A DNA stretch of 64,000 bases from Oleiagrimonas citrea (GCF_012395255.1 NZ_JAAZQD010000002.1:1-64000), one strand, 5' to 3'. Shown: positions 45,952 to 56,373, numbered from the stretch's first letter. The notes: a model not told the origin generated them from the letters alone. Translations and numbers: made by a program.

Positions 45952-47664
45952 ATGCGCCTGAGCACGTTTCACCTCGCTACCGTCAAGGAAGTTCCGGCCG
46001 ACGCCGAAGTCGCCAGCCATCGCCTGATGCTTCGCGCCGGCATGGTGCGCAAGCTTGCGGCCGGCATCTACACCTGGACTCCGCTGGGCCTGCGCGTACT
46101 GCGCAAGGTCGAAACCGTGGTGCGCGAGGAAATGAACCGCGCCGGCGCCATCGAGATGCTGATGCCCTCGATCCAACCGCGAGAGCTGTGGGAAGAAACC
46201 CAGCGCTGGGAGAAGTTCGGCGGCCAGCTGCTGAAGCTGAAGGACCGTCGCGAGCAGGAATACTGCTACGGCCCCACGCACGAGGAAGTCATCACCGACT
46301 TCGCGCGCCAGGAACTGAAGAGCTACAAGCAGCTTCCGATCAATTTCTACCAGATCCAGACCAAGTTCCGCGACGAGATCCGCCCGCGTTTCGGCGTCAT
46401 GCGCGCACGCGAATTCATGATGAAGGACGCCTACTCCTTCCATATCACGCCAGAGTCGCTGGCCGAGACCTACAAGGTCATGTACAGCGCCTACGTGCGG
46501 ATCTTCGAGCGCCTGGGCCTGCGTTTCCGTGCGGTGCAGGCCGACACCGGCGCCATCGGCGGCAACGCCAGTCACGAGTTCCAGGTCCTGGCGGAATCCG
46601 GTGAGGACGCCATCGCCTGGAGTGACGGATCCGATTACGCGGCCAACGTCGAATTGGCCGAAGCCATGCCCCCCGAGGCCGAACGCCCCGCTGCGACCGC
46701 GGACCTCGCGCGCGTGGACACCCCCGAACGCAAGACGATGGATGAAGTCGCCACCTTTCTGTCCGTGTCACCGGATCAGTGCGTGAAGACCATCCTGGTG
46801 CGCGGCGAAGAAGGGCTGGTCGCGTTGTGCGTGCGCGGCGACCACGAGATCAACGAGATCAAGGCCGCCAAGCTGGAAGAGCTTCCCGGCGCCGCCGTGC
46901 TCGCCGACGAGGCCGAGATCCTCAAGGCCACGGGCACGCGTCCCGGCTTCATTGGTCCTGTCGGGCTACCCGACGACATCCCCGTGATCGTCGACCGCAG
47001 TGCTGCCGTGCTGGCCGATTTCGTCTGTGGCGGCAATGCCGTCGATACGCACTACACCGGCGCCAACTGGGTCCGCGACGCACGCATCACGCGGATCGCC
47101 GATCTGCGCAAGGTCGTCGACGGCGATCCGTCTCCGGATGGCGAGGGCACCCTGCACATCGCGCGCGGCATTGAAGTCGGTCATGTTTTCCAGCTCGGCG
47201 GACGTTACGCCGAAGCCATGAACGCCACCGTTCTCGACGAGAACGGCAAGGCGCGCGCCATGCTCATGGGCTGCTACGGCATCGGTGTCAGCCGCATCGT
47301 CGCGGCCGCCATCGAACAGAATCACGACGAACGCGGCATCGTCTGGCCGGAACCGATGGCGCCGTGGCAAGTCGCGATCTGCGTCATCGGATCGCGTAAT
47401 GGGACGAAGGCGCAGGATGCGGCGAAAGCGCTCTACGACGAACTCCGCAGTCACGGTATCGACGTACTGCTGGATGATCGCGGTCTGCGCCCCGGACCGA
47501 TGTTCGCCGACATGGAACTAATCGGTATTCCGCATCGCGTGGTGGTCAGCGAGCGCGGACTCGAGGCGGGCACGTACGAATATCGCCATCGTCGCGACAC
47601 CGAAAATCGCGCACTGAGTCATGCCGAATTACTACAGGTATTTTGCGGCCAAAGCGACGCATAA
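45952..47664 (+). CDS. proS: Prolyl-tRNA synthetase (bacterial type with editing domain)
   Basis: This class II synthetase has 570 residues. Motif blocks are [60 protein letters not shown] and [15 protein letters not shown] YbaK-like editing insertion occupies about 230-390 ([20 protein letters not shown]). The anticodon-binding domain is at the end. Confidence 0.97.
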   Translation: MRLSTFHLATVKEVPADAEVASHRLMLRAGMVRKLAAGIYTWTPLGLRVLRKVETVVREEMNRAGAIEMLMPSIQPRELWEETQRWEKFGGQLLKLKDRREQEYCYGPTHEEVITDFARQELKSYKQLPINFYQIQTKFRDEIRPRFGVMRAREFMMKDAYSFHITPESLAETYKVMYSAYVRIFERLGLRFRAVQADTGAIGGNASHEFQVLAESGEDAIAWSDGSDYAANVELAEAMPPEAERPAATADLARVDTPERKTMDEVATFLSVSPDQCVKTILVRGEEGLVALCVRGDHEINEIKAAKLEELPGAAVLADEAEILKATGTRPGFIGPVGLPDDIPVIVDRSAAVLADFVCGGNAVDTHYTGANWVRDARITRIADLRKVVDGDPSPDGEGTLHIARGIEVGHVFQLGGRYAEAMNATVLDENGKARAMLMGCYGIGVSRIVAAAIEQNHDERGIVWPEPMAPWQVAICVIGSRNGTKAQDAAKALYDELRSHGIDVLLDDRGLRPGPMFADMELIGIPHRVVVSERGLEAGTYEYRHRRDTENRALSHAELLQVFCGQSDA

Positions 47665-47768
47665 TCGAATCGCCGCCCGAGACCTCCTGCAAAGATCAAG
47701 CCTTTGGTTTTTGCGCGTGGCGATTAATCCGCGTGGATGCATCCATCGACTCCATGAGTCGACACGAA

Positions 47769-47817
47769 GGGCAATTATTTGAAAATCCCCAACGTGAGGA
47801 GTTTCAAATAATTGCCC
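47769..47817. repeat. Perfect 16-bp inverted repeat upstream of hns
   Basis: GGGCAATTATTTGAAA and TTTCAAATAATTGCCC flank a 17-base loop, in a 274-base AT-rich gap between proS and hns. No U-tract follows directly on either strand, so it is not a standard terminator. It could be a proS terminator of unusual form, a regulator-binding palindrome, or an hns 5' structure. Confidence 0.75.
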
Positions 47818-47938
47818 ACAAGACGCACCTGACCCTGAAGCATTTTTGCAATAACCCATTAAATACGGCAGAATTCGCCTGCACAACGGCTTATGTTCTG
47901 CAACGTTAACTGCCCCCCCACTGAAATCGGAGTTATTT

Positions 47939-48271
47939 ATGGCCGTCGATATCAAGAAGCTCAACCAGAACCAGCTAAACGACCTGATCAACAAGGCCGA
48001 ACAGCGTAAGCAGGAGCTGGAAAAGGAAAAGCTGGTAAAGGTACGTGACAAAGTCACCAAGCTTCTCAAGGACGAAGGTTTCACGTTCGAAGAAGTGTTC
48101 GGTGCACGCGGTGCCGCCCGCCGTGGCCGTCGCAGCACTGGCAAGGTGCCGCCGAAGTACAGCAACCCGGACGACCCGACCCAGACCTGGTCCGGCCGTG
48201 GCAAGCGCCCGCGCTGGTTCAACGCCGCCCTCAAGGCCGGCAAGAAGGAAAAGGATCTGCTGATCAAGTAA
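47939..48271 (+). CDS. H-NS family nucleoid protein
   Basis: The 110-residue protein has an N-terminal coiled coil (LINKAEQRKQELEKEKLVKV) for oligomerisation. The C-terminal DNA-binding loop YSNPDDPTQTWSGRGKRPRW carries the TWSGRGKRP signature that reads the AT-rich minor groove. Short H-NS proteins of this type silence acquired DNA in Xanthomonadales and Burkholderiales. The AT-rich upstream region could itself be an H-NS target. A strong terminator follows. Confidence 0.92.
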   Translation: MAVDIKKLNQNQLNDLINKAEQRKQELEKEKLVKVRDKVTKLLKDEGFTFEEVFGARGAARRGRRSTGKVPPKYSNPDDPTQTWSGRGKRPRWFNAALKAGKKEKDLLIK

Positions 48272-48307
48272 TACAGCATGATCGGATTCCGATGTCAGGG
48301 ACGCTCT

Positions 48308-48344
48308 AGAAAGCGCCGGCAACATGCCGGCGCTTTCTTTTTGT
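48308..48344 (+). terminator. Intrinsic terminator of hns
   Basis: AGAAAGCGCCGGC and GCCGGCGCTTTCT pair over 13 bases around the loop AACAT, followed by CTTTTTG. It lies between hns and the converging exporter gene. Confidence 0.9.
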
Positions 48345-48349
48345 CTCCG

Positions 48350-49606
48350 CTACAGTGAACGGCGCGGCGCGACCAGCAAATCGCCGAACAACAAACCGGC
48401 AACCAGCGCCACCAGCAGCGTGACGAGCAAAATCGCGGTTTCGGTGCCGCTATGCACATTCCTCTGCGCCAGGTACGCCAACGTCTGATAACCGACACTT
48501 CCCGGAACCAGAAGAATAATGCCGGGCTCCCGCACCAGTGAACCCGGTCGTTGTGCGAAACGCGCGTACAGGTTTCCCATTGCGCCCAGCACCAGACCAC
48601 CCATGAAAACGCCGAATCCCGGACCGAATTGGGCGCCGGCCTCGCGTGCGACGACATAGCCCAGCATGGCCGACAGGGCCACCAGAATCCAATCGCGACG
48701 CGACGCGAGAAAGACCAGCGCGAAACCGAACGTGCCCGCCACCAAGGCGGGCCATTGCACCCAGGCAGGTAACGGAGGCAGTTCCGGCAGAGGCAATTTC
48801 AGACCGAACCATGCACTGCCGGCGAAAATCACCATCGCACCGAAAATCAATTTCAACATCGACGCCAATGCGCCGAACAGGCGGGAAACGCCCGACGCCA
48901 GATGCTGCGCGGAGAGTTCGCGCACGGCAGCCGTCAGCATCATGCCCGGCACCAGAACAATCAGCGCCGACAACACCACCACATTGACCCGTAACGGCAC
49001 GAGCCACGCGCTCACCAGACTCGCACCTAGAGCCGCCAGCAATGCGGACAGCGCCTCTCCAGCCAACGCGACACGTGGGTGGCGTGCAGCCATGAGCATC
49101 ACTGCACCGATCATCCCCCCCAGCACGGAAGCGGTCACAGCATCGGCCCAGGAGCCACGCATCAGTACCGCGAAGCCAAACACCGACAGCGCAAAACCGA
49201 ACACCATACCCAGTTTCTGCGCGCGCGAAAGCGGCTTGGACATTTGCCGCAACTGTCGCGCGCCCTCTTCGAGATCGATGCGCCCTTCGGTCACCCCGTC
49301 GGCGATCGCGTCCACTTCGCACAGCCGCGCCAGATTGACGTCACCCGGTGGCATCCGGATGACCTGTGTCACCTGTGCGATGGCATCGTCGCCCTGCGCC
49401 TGATCGGCAAAAGAGAGAATGATGGCCGTCGGACTGGACCAGACCTCCGCACGCAGACCAAGCCGCAACGCCGCACTGCTGACGGCGTCTTCCAGACGTG
49501 GTGCAGCCGTACCGTATTGGTGCAGGCGCCGAGTCAGCTCGATCACGAACGCGATGCGCGTATTGAGCGCCGTCGTGGTGAAGGCGGGAAGCTCCGGCCC
49601 CGTCAT
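48350..49606 (-). CDS. ThrE-family threonine/serine exporter-like membrane protein
   Basis: The protein is about 418 residues long. The N-terminal DUF1212/ThrE half has ALNTRIAFVIELTRRLHQYG, AEVWSSPTAIILSF and VNLARLCEVDAIADGV, followed by ten or so hydrophobic helices from about 120 on. The C-terminal half is the DUF3815-like repeat (GFGVFMGGLVLGAMGNLYAR, LLVPGSVGYQTLAYL). ATG 49606 is chosen because GGAGG precedes it at ideal distance; upstream in-frame ATGs lack one. Substrate not established. Confidence 0.85.
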   Translation of the reverse strand: MTGPELPAFTTTALNTRIAFVIELTRRLHQYGTAAPRLEDAVSSAALRLGLRAEVWSSPTAIILSFADQAQGDDAIAQVTQVIRMPPGDVNLARLCEVDAIADGVTEGRIDLEEGARQLRQMSKPLSRAQKLGMVFGFALSVFGFAVLMRGSWADAVTASVLGGMIGAVMLMAARHPRVALAGEALSALLAALGASLVSAWLVPLRVNVVVLSALIVLVPGMMLTAAVRELSAQHLASGVSRLFGALASMLKLIFGAMVIFAGSAWFGLKLPLPELPPLPAWVQWPALVAGTFGFALVFLASRRDWILVALSAMLGYVVAREAGAQFGPGFGVFMGGLVLGAMGNLYARFAQRPGSLVREPGIILLVPGSVGYQTLAYLAQRNVHSGTETAILLVTLLVALVAGLLFGDLLVAPRRSL

Positions 49607-49735
49607 GCATACCTCCATCCGGACCGAAGTGTGGCCACGACACTCCATCTCTGCACTCGGCAAGACATCACCGCCCCTTTGGGCACGCTCGGCTGTGCCA
49701 TCACTGCACCTTCGGATCGACCCCGTAATTGGCGG

Positions 49736-49741
49736 AGTATA
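49736..49741 (-). promoter_or_regulatory. Putative -10 element for the ThrE-like gene
   Basis: TATACT on the minus strand, about 130 bases before the ATG at 49606, with no strong -35. Confidence 0.3.
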
Positions 49742-49792
49742 GGGGATCGTGTCACGCGACCGGGTATGGAATCCGTCGTCGCGGATACCGCC

Positions 49793-51175
49793 TCAGGTCT
49801 CGTTCATCGGCAACGATAGCGTGACCCGCAAACCGCCCCGACGTCGATTATTCAGGCTCAATCGCCCACCATGGGCCTCTGCGATCTCACGAGCCAGTGC
49901 CAGTCCCAGGCCGGTCCCGGAACGTTTGGTCGAATAGAACGGCAACAACGCCTGAGACAGCACGGCCTCACTCATGCCCGGACCTCGGTCGGCCACCTCG
50001 ATGCGCCAGTAAGAACCGACCTCAGCGATGGACAACGTCACTTCATCTTCATCCGTACCCGACTCGTGTGCGTTCTTGATCAGATTGATCAGCGCCTGCT
50101 CGACCTGCCCCGCATCGAAATATCCATCTCGCTCGGGCAGTTCGCCGCGCAAACGAAAAGTGCAGTGCAACGCCAGCGCTTCGATGAAACCGGCCCAGGC
50201 CACAGACTCGATGCGCGGTGCCGGCAGCTTCGCCACGTCGGCATATCCGCTGATGAAATGATGAAGATGCTTGGCACGTTCGGAGATGCTCGAGAACACG
50301 CCCGGCAAACGCCCATGATCGCCACGGCGAGCCAGCTCGGCACCGGAGTGCGCCAGCGAGGAAATCGGCGCCAGCGAATTGTTCAACTCATGGCTGATGA
50401 CGCGGATGACGCGCTTCCAGGTCGCCACTTCCTGCCGCGAAAGTTCGCGTGTCATGCGGCGAAAAAGATACAGATGATGCGGTCGCCCTTGAAGACGGAA
50501 CGCGCGCTGCGAGACGTGAAAGGTCTCCTCGGCCCCGTCCATCTCGATCGGGAACAAGGCATCGCGACCGCTCTGCACGATTTCGCGCAAGACCTCCGAG
50601 CCGCTATCGAGCAGACTGTCGAAATGCTCGCCCTCCAGCGACTTTCCCTCGTTGAAGAGTTGCCGTGCAGCGATGTTGGCGTACGTCACATGCCGATGAT
50701 TGTCGGTGAGAATCAACGCCACCGGTGTCTTCTGCACCACTGTGTCAAGCAACAGCTCCCGTTGCACCAGATGCTGGCGCTGCTCACGCAGCGTCTGCCC
50801 CAGTTGATTGTGCATGCGGATGAGGTCGCCGATCTCGTCTTGGCGGCGCGTGGCGATGGAGAAACCGAAATCACCGTCGCGGTAACTGACCACTGCTCCC
50901 TCCAGAGCGCGCAGAAGCCGCAGGAAAGGGCGCGTCAGACGACTGCCCAGCCATACCGCGATCGGCACCAGCAGCAGCAGCGTCGCCAGCAAACCGCCCC
51001 AGGGCGTACGCAGCCAACCTGTTTCGATCTGCACCTGTAGCAATGCGGCCGCGGCGCCGATCAACTGCGGCAACGGCCAATGCGTCACCCCCGCGTACAC
51101 CAGTGCTCCCGTCAGCGTGGCAAGGCCGGCCAGCAACGCCATTCGACCCTGCAGCGACTTCATCTGCATGCGCAT
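49793..51175 (-). CDS. NtrY-like sensor histidine kinase
   Basis: The 460-residue inner-membrane kinase has two membrane helices (about 10-30 and 60-80), a HAMP-like segment, a PAS domain (VVQKTPVALILTDNHRHVTY), and an H-box with phospho-acceptor His near 261 (RVISHELNNSLAPISSLAHS). The ATPase boxes are NLIKNAHES, VADRGPGM and GTGLGLALARE. It ends the permease gene train, 22 bases after its sigma-54-type regulator. The stimulus is unknown. Confidence 0.88.
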   Translation of the reverse strand: MRMQMKSLQGRMALLAGLATLTGALVYAGVTHWPLPQLIGAAAALLQVQIETGWLRTPWGGLLATLLLLVPIAVWLGSRLTRPFLRLLRALEGAVVSYRDGDFGFSIATRRQDEIGDLIRMHNQLGQTLREQRQHLVQRELLLDTVVQKTPVALILTDNHRHVTYANIAARQLFNEGKSLEGEHFDSLLDSGSEVLREIVQSGRDALFPIEMDGAEETFHVSQRAFRLQGRPHHLYLFRRMTRELSRQEVATWKRVIRVISHELNNSLAPISSLAHSGAELARRGDHGRLPGVFSSISERAKHLHHFISGYADVAKLPAPRIESVAWAGFIEALALHCTFRLRGELPERDGYFDAGQVEQALINLIKNAHESGTDEDEVTLSIAEVGSYWRIEVADRGPGMSEAVLSQALLPFYSTKRSGTGLGLALAREIAEAHGGRLSLNNRRRGGLRVTLSLPMNET

Positions 51176-51197
51176 GTGCTCTGAATGAAGCGCGCCA

Positions 51198-52538
51198 TCA
51201 CGTCTCGATTCCGTAGCGCTGCATGCGTCGATACAGCGCCTGACGGGAAAGACCCAGCGTCTGCGCCGCGCGGCTGATCACGCCGGCATGCTGAACCAGC
51301 GCGTCCTTGACAGCGTCGCGGCTGGGTTCGTCGAGATTGCGCCACGTCGGTACCGCATCATCCATCTCGGGCAAATTCAAGTGCCCGGGGGTGATCGGTT
51401 CGTCATGCACCAACAGACAGGCGCGATCGATCGCGTTCTTGAGTTCGCGCACATTGCCCGGCCAGCTGTGCAGAGTCAGCGCTTCGCGTGCTTCGTCGGA
51501 CAACTCGGCACGACCGTCGAGGAAATGCTCGGCGAGCGGAAGGATGTCGTCACTGCGCTCGCACAGCGGTGGCAGATTCACTTCGATCACATTGAGGCGG
51601 TAGTACAGATCCTCGCGGAAACGACCTTCGGCGATCATCGATTTCAGGTCGGCGTTGGTGGCGCTGATGACGCGTACCTGTGCACTTCGCGTGCGGCCCG
51701 ACCCCAGCCGCTCGAACTGCCCGGTTTCCAGCACGCGCAGCAGCTTGACCTGTCCCGAAAGCGGCAGGTTTCCGATTTCATCGAGGAACAGCGTGCCGCC
51801 GTCCGCCATCTCGAAGCGGCCCTCGCGCGCCTTGGTCGCGCCGGTATAGGCCCCGGCATCCGCACCGAACAGCTCGGCCTCGATCAGCTCGCCCGGCAGC
51901 GCACCGCAATTGACCGCCACGAACGGACCTTCGCGCACCGGGGAATTCAAATGCACGATACGCGCGATGCGCTCCTTGCCGGCGCCGTTGGGGCCAGTCA
52001 CCAGCACCGGCACATCCGAGCGCGCCACCTGACAGGCCAGTTCGACCGTACGCCCGGTGGTCTCGGAAGCGAACACCATGCCATCCAGGTCGTAGCGATC
52101 CAGCAGTTGCGCCTGGTGGCGACGTCGCTCATGACGCGTGCGCTTGACCTCACGCGTGGATTCGGACAATTCCAGGAGATTCTCGACCGTGGTCAGCAAT
52201 TTGCTGTCATCCCACGGCTTGGCGATGTAATCGGCCGCGCCGGCCTTCACCAGCTCGACGGCGGTCTCAAGGTGCGTCCAGGCCGTAAGCAGGATCACCG
52301 GCAGATCCGGGTGCTGCTCGCGAATGGAGCGGAACAGCACCACCCCCTCCTCGCCGGAGGTCGTGTCGGCGCTGAAATTCATGTCCTGGATGACCACATC
52401 CACGCGATCGCGGGCCAGCACAGCCAGTCCTTCACGCTGATTGAGCGCGGTCAGCGGGCGGATATCGTGCAGCGACAATAGCAGCGACAGCGCCTCGCCG
52501 ACGGCCGGATTGTCGTCAATGATAAGGACAGTTCTCAT
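51198..52538 (-). CDS. NtrC-family sigma-54-dependent response regulator
   Basis: The 446-residue regulator has a receiver with [10 protein letters not shown] and acceptor Asp in VVIQDMNFS. The AAA+ domain has Walker [19 protein letters not shown] (a variant of the sigma-54-contacting GAFTGA), Walker [12 protein letters not shown] and R-finger region [13 protein letters not shown] Fis-type HTH ends it ([20 protein letters not shown]). ATG 52538 has GGAGC upstream. It probably controls the permease train, but its promoter target is not in the window. Confidence 0.9.
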   Translation of the reverse strand: MRTVLIIDDNPAVGEALSLLLSLHDIRPLTALNQREGLAVLARDRVDVVIQDMNFSADTTSGEEGVVLFRSIREQHPDLPVILLTAWTHLETAVELVKAGAADYIAKPWDDSKLLTTVENLLELSESTREVKRTRHERRRHQAQLLDRYDLDGMVFASETTGRTVELACQVARSDVPVLVTGPNGAGKERIARIVHLNSPVREGPFVAVNCGALPGELIEAELFGADAGAYTGATKAREGRFEMADGGTLFLDEIGNLPLSGQVKLLRVLETGQFERLGSGRTRSAQVRVISATNADLKSMIAEGRFREDLYYRLNVIEVNLPPLCERSDDILPLAEHFLDGRAELSDEAREALTLHSWPGNVRELKNAIDRACLLVHDEPITPGHLNLPEMDDAVPTWRNLDEPSRDAVKDALVQHAGVISRAAQTLGLSRQALYRRMQRYGIET

Positions 52539-52620
52539 TTTGCTCCGATGCATACCTGGTTGGATGCGCCAAAGCGCGAAAGCGTTGCCATCTTACCGCG
52601 CAATCGCACCCGGATTCGCG

Positions 52621-53787
52621 TCATCGAGCCGACACACCCGTTCCCGTCTCGACTTCCGCCGGCGCGGCGTCACCGGCTTTCCGCGCCAGCGGTAAAGCAT
52701 CGTCGACCAAATGCACCAGAAATCGTCCCGGCTGCTCCTCCATCACCATGTGCGCCGAATCGGCAAAGATCACCATGCGCTTGTACGGCGCATGCAGCTT
52801 GGCGAACCACTGCTCGGCCAGTATGTGCGAGGTGGTCTCGTCGTGCGCGCCGACGAACAGGATCACCGGGCAGCGGAACTGCGTGACTGCGTCGAAATTC
52901 ACACCCAGCAATGGCTTGAGCAGGTATTTCAGCGAAAACATGCTGCCTTTTCCGATCGCGGCCAGATCCTTCTCGCTGTAGTCCGGCGACAACTGCCAGG
53001 CATTCGCGTCATAGGCGAAATTCTTCCGTCCCCAGGCCATGCCGCCGTAATACGACTCCCACTTGCTGCGCAGCGCGACCCGCTGGAGCGTCAGCTCCGG
53101 CCCCGGATACGGTGCGATGGCCTGCAGCGCCTTCACCGCCTCGGCATTGCCGTGCTTCTTCGCCTCGCGCAGCGCGAATGCATAGCCTTCGCGCTCGTTG
53201 GAGCGGGCATTGACGACCTGACTGACGCCGATGTACGCGTAAAACCAATCCGGATGTCGCTGCGCGAGACGCACGCCCAGCACCGTGCCCCACGAGTGCC
53301 CCAGAAGGAAAATCTTGCGCTTGCCGAACCGCTTGCGCAGGTACTGCACCACCTGCGCGGCATCGTCGGTCATATCCTGGATGTTCATGCCCAGCGCCAT
53401 CTTCGCCTCGCTGTTGGAGGCATAGGTCTTGCCCGTCCCACGCTGATCCCAGTCCACCACGGTGAAGTAGTCCCACCACGGCGACTGATACGTCCACGCC
53501 AGCGGCATGTCCGGCGACGCCGGCCCGCCATGCAGGAACAGCAGCACCGGGTTGCGGGTGTCACGACCGTGAATCGACAGCCACTGATCGATACCGCCGA
53601 TGTGCACCTTCACGGTTTCATCGATACCGCGCGGCGACACGATTTTCTGATTGGCGGCGATGATGGCGACGGCCCTGGCTCGCGTCATCGTCGACGCCTC
53701 CGCCTGGTTCGCGGCGCTGGCGGCGTATGCAGTCGTACCGGACGCCAGAGTCGTCACGACCGCAAGCAGGACAATCAGGATTTTCAT
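52621..53787 (-). CDS. Secreted S33-type alpha/beta hydrolase (proline iminopeptidase-like)
   Basis: The 388-residue protein has a signal peptide (ILIVLLAVVTTLASGTTAYA), oxyanion HGGPASPD, DWDQRGTGKTY, nucleophile elbow LLGHSWGT, acid in FVGAHDETTS and His in SAHMVMEE. S33 enzymes cleave N-terminal proline or related acyl groups. Export means it acts in the periplasm or outside. It sits between the permease train and the two-component genes, suggesting processing or inactivation of the transported compound. GGAGC precedes ATG 53787. Confidence 0.85.
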   Translation of the reverse strand: MKILIVLLAVVTTLASGTTAYAASAANQAEASTMTRARAVAIIAANQKIVSPRGIDETVKVHIGGIDQWLSIHGRDTRNPVLLFLHGGPASPDMPLAWTYQSPWWDYFTVVDWDQRGTGKTYASNSEAKMALGMNIQDMTDDAAQVVQYLRKRFGKRKIFLLGHSWGTVLGVRLAQRHPDWFYAYIGVSQVVNARSNEREGYAFALREAKKHGNAEAVKALQAIAPYPGPELTLQRVALRSKWESYYGGMAWGRKNFAYDANAWQLSPDYSEKDLAAIGKGSMFSLKYLLKPLLGVNFDAVTQFRCPVILFVGAHDETTSHILAEQWFAKLHAPYKRMVIFADSAHMVMEEQPGRFLVHLVDDALPLARKAGDAAPAEVETGTGVSAR

Positions 53788-53824
53788 GGTTGCTCCAAAA
53801 GCATGAGAAAAAAGCGTAGACGGC

Positions 53825-55063
53825 TCACGCGCCTCGGGTGGCCACCACCGGCGGCACGCGCGAAGCACGCAGCGCTGGTCCGAGCACGGCCAGTTGACCG
53901 AACATCACCAGCACCAGCGCACCGACCGTCCATGCCATCAACGGCGGCGAGGTCAGCTCGAAATGCATACGCAGCCATTCGGCCACGATCAGCCCCAACA
54001 ACACGCCCAGCGCCGCACCGACGCATACCACCAGCAGATTCTCGAACTGGTACTGCCGCAGGATGTCGCCGCGCCGTGCGCCCAGCGCGCGCTGGATGCC
54101 GATCTCACGCGTGCGCTTTTGCACCCAGAAACCACTGAGGCCAGTGATGCCAAGCACCACCACGACGGAAACTGTCGCAAGCACCGCCAACAGCAGCCAG
54201 GAAGTCACCGCGTTGCCATGCAACCTCGCCGCGCGCGCGTCCTCGTAACGCTCGACCTTGACGGCCTGCGCGCCGTGCATGCCCAACGCCTGTCCGAGCA
54301 CGGCGGGCAGCCGCTTCATCACGGCGTCACGTTGCGCCGGCTTGGCGCGCACCAGAAAACTCACCTGACCGAATCCATTCATGCGGAACGGCAGAAGCAG
54401 CAGATTATGTGCATGGCCTCCAGCCATATTGCTGTCCAACGTGTCATTGACGACGCCGACCACGCGCAGAGGGTCCCTGTCCTTGGATGGCTTGCGCGAC
54501 AACCACAGCCCCTGGCCTACCGCATGCCCTCCGGGAAACAGCCGGTGCGCCAGCGTTTGCGTGATCACGACAGTGCGCACTTGCCGATAAATATCCATGA
54601 ATCCGCCGGTCACGTAGTCGGACTCATCGAAATCCCGACCTCGCACGACACGCAGGCCCAGCGCGCCGACCAGATGATCGCCCGCGAACATGTCCGCACC
54701 CGCGTTCTGGCCGGTCCGGGCGTTGCTGAGCGTGTTGTGCAGGAACATGCGATCGACCGTCATGGGTGTTCCCATGCCGCCACTGACGGCGATCACACCC
54801 GGCATCGCGCGTATCGCACGCTCGGCGGTGCGCAGGTCCGCATACGACCAGTGAGATCGATCGCTGTCATGCGCATTCAGCTGATGCGTGATCAGCACTT
54901 CGCCGGCCGGCACGCCGGAAGCGGCCAGCATCGGTGCGAACTGCTGCCGCAGCAAGCTGCCCGTATTGACCAGAACCACCAGCGCGAACGCCACCTGCGC
55001 GATCACGATCAGCGGTATGAATCCATGACGTTTCATGGTCTTGAGCATCAGCATTCCGCTCAT
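53825..55063 (-). CDS. FtsX/MacB-type ABC permease, A-type, pair 4
   Basis: The protein is about 412 residues long. One N-terminal membrane helix (IPLIVIAQVAFALVVLVNTG), a periplasmic MacB-like core domain (about 45-280) and three C-terminal helices make the FtsX topology. The cytoplasmic coupling segment is QKRTREIGIQRALGARRGDI. It ends VPPVVATRGA, the mark of the A-type here. GGAGGCGGT precedes the ATG, eight bases after the B-type stop. It is the most divergent A member. Confidence 0.88.
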   Translation of the reverse strand: MSGMLMLKTMKRHGFIPLIVIAQVAFALVVLVNTGSLLRQQFAPMLAASGVPAGEVLITHQLNAHDSDRSHWSYADLRTAERAIRAMPGVIAVSGGMGTPMTVDRMFLHNTLSNARTGQNAGADMFAGDHLVGALGLRVVRGRDFDESDYVTGGFMDIYRQVRTVVITQTLAHRLFPGGHAVGQGLWLSRKPSKDRDPLRVVGVVNDTLDSNMAGGHAHNLLLLPFRMNGFGQVSFLVRAKPAQRDAVMKRLPAVLGQALGMHGAQAVKVERYEDARAARLHGNAVTSWLLLAVLATVSVVVVLGITGLSGFWVQKRTREIGIQRALGARRGDILRQYQFENLLVVCVGAALGVLLGLIVAEWLRMHFELTSPPLMAWTVGALVLVMFGQLAVLGPALRASRVPPVVATRGA

Positions 55064-55071
55064 ACCGCCTC

Positions 55072-56370
55072 CTAGTTCTGCTTGACCTGAAGCGCCGGCG
55101 GCACCACCGCGGCGCGCCATGCCGGGTACACGCCGACCGCCAGGCCGGTGACCAGCGTGGCGACGCACAACGCGAGGAACGTGCTCACGTTGAAACGGAT
55201 CAGATCGCCGTACGGGATGTTCTGCGCGCGCATCAGCGAAAACGCGCCCAGCATCAGCGGGAGCGCGATCACCCCGGCCACCATCGACAGACTGCCGGAC
55301 TCGATCAGGTGCTGAACGAACACGTCGCGGCGCGAAGCGCCAAGCGCACGCCGCACGCCCAGCTCCGCACCGCGACGCAAGAATCGAGCAGCCAGCACGC
55401 CGGCCGCATTGAGCAGGCACAGCGCAAGGAACGCGAGCGCCACCCAGACGTAGGCGCGCACGCTGTCGGGTACCGTGTGCTGCAGGATCAACCATTCACG
55501 CACATTCAGCAAACGAGATTGATACGCGATCGGCGTCACGCCCGGCGGCGGCTTGTAGAAGCCCTGCACGACCTGCGTGGCAACACTCAGAAATCGCTGT
55601 CGCTGCCCGGCGTCGAGTCCGTACGACCACAGCTGACTGAAACGGCACTGTTTCCACTTGTCGGTGAGCTGCGACAGCGGGCAGCTCATCCCGTACATCT
55701 GCACGTCGACGCCATCCCCGGACAATAGCGGCACCATTACTCCCGCCATGTCACGCGCATATTGCCCGCCACGCTGCGAGTAGAACTTCAGCGCAGGTCG
55801 CCACGCGGCATGCACGCCGATCACTCGGAAACGCTTCTTGTCGAGACGGATGCTCTTGCCCAGCACATCGTCCGTACCGAACAAACGCCGCGCGGTATCG
55901 ATACCGATCACGGCCACCGGCGCGCCATTGCGATCATCGGCGGCGGTCCACCAATGCCCACGCAGCAACGAGATGCCGAAGACCTTCGGGATTCGCGCCG
56001 TCGCGAACATCACGGCCGTGTCCGACTCACTCTTTCTGGACGGATCGGACGACGGTCGCACGCGCGTCGTGCCGCTCGCCACCGCCGCGACCGGAAGATC
56101 CGGCAGGCGATCGACGACTTGCTGCACCGGGCCAACGGGCATCAGCGCCTCGATCGACTCCAGCTTCTGACCTTTGGCGGGAAAGATAATCGTCTGGGTC
56201 TGCCCGCTCCGCCCCGGCACCGGGTCGGCCGTCAGGGCGTGAAAGATCGCCAGCACGCTCATGCATGCGGCCAGCCCCAGTGCCATCACGGCCACCACCA
56301 TCACGCTGGTGCGCGGATGCCGGCGCATGCCGCGCCAGGCCAGATGCAGTGCATAGCATGCCTTGGCCAT
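55072..56370 (-). CDS. FtsX/MacB-type ABC permease, B-type, pair 4
   Basis: The 432-residue permease has FtsX topology. N-terminal amphipathic stretch and helix (HLAWRGMRRHPRTSVMVVAV), periplasmic core, and coupling segment RRGAELGVRRALGASRRDVF lead to a VPPALQVKQN terminus typical of the B-type. The periplasmic domain carries Cys in YGMSCPLS and KQCRFSQLW, 11 residues apart, matching the pair in the other B-types. The A-type permease follows after eight bases. Confidence 0.88.
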   Translation of the reverse strand: MAKACYALHLAWRGMRRHPRTSVMVVAVMALGLAACMSVLAIFHALTADPVPGRSGQTQTIIFPAKGQKLESIEALMPVGPVQQVVDRLPDLPVAAVASGTTRVRPSSDPSRKSESDTAVMFATARIPKVFGISLLRGHWWTAADDRNGAPVAVIGIDTARRLFGTDDVLGKSIRLDKKRFRVIGVHAAWRPALKFYSQRGGQYARDMAGVMVPLLSGDGVDVQMYGMSCPLSQLTDKWKQCRFSQLWSYGLDAGQRQRFLSVATQVVQGFYKPPPGVTPIAYQSRLLNVREWLILQHTVPDSVRAYVWVALAFLALCLLNAAGVLAARFLRRGAELGVRRALGASRRDVFVQHLIESGSLSMVAGVIALPLMLGAFSLMRAQNIPYGDLIRFNVSTFLALCVATLVTGLAVGVYPAWRAAVVPPALQVKQN

Positions 56371-56373
56371 GCC

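Noticed and set aside
47643-47909. 88-residue frame between proS and hns
   Set aside because: It overlaps the proS end and the inverted repeat, has mixed codon use and no ribosome site.
52539-52620. Possible sigma-54 promoter before the response regulator (TGGCGC ... TATGCAT)
   Set aside because: Spacing between the GG and GC elements is 17 rather than 10 bases.
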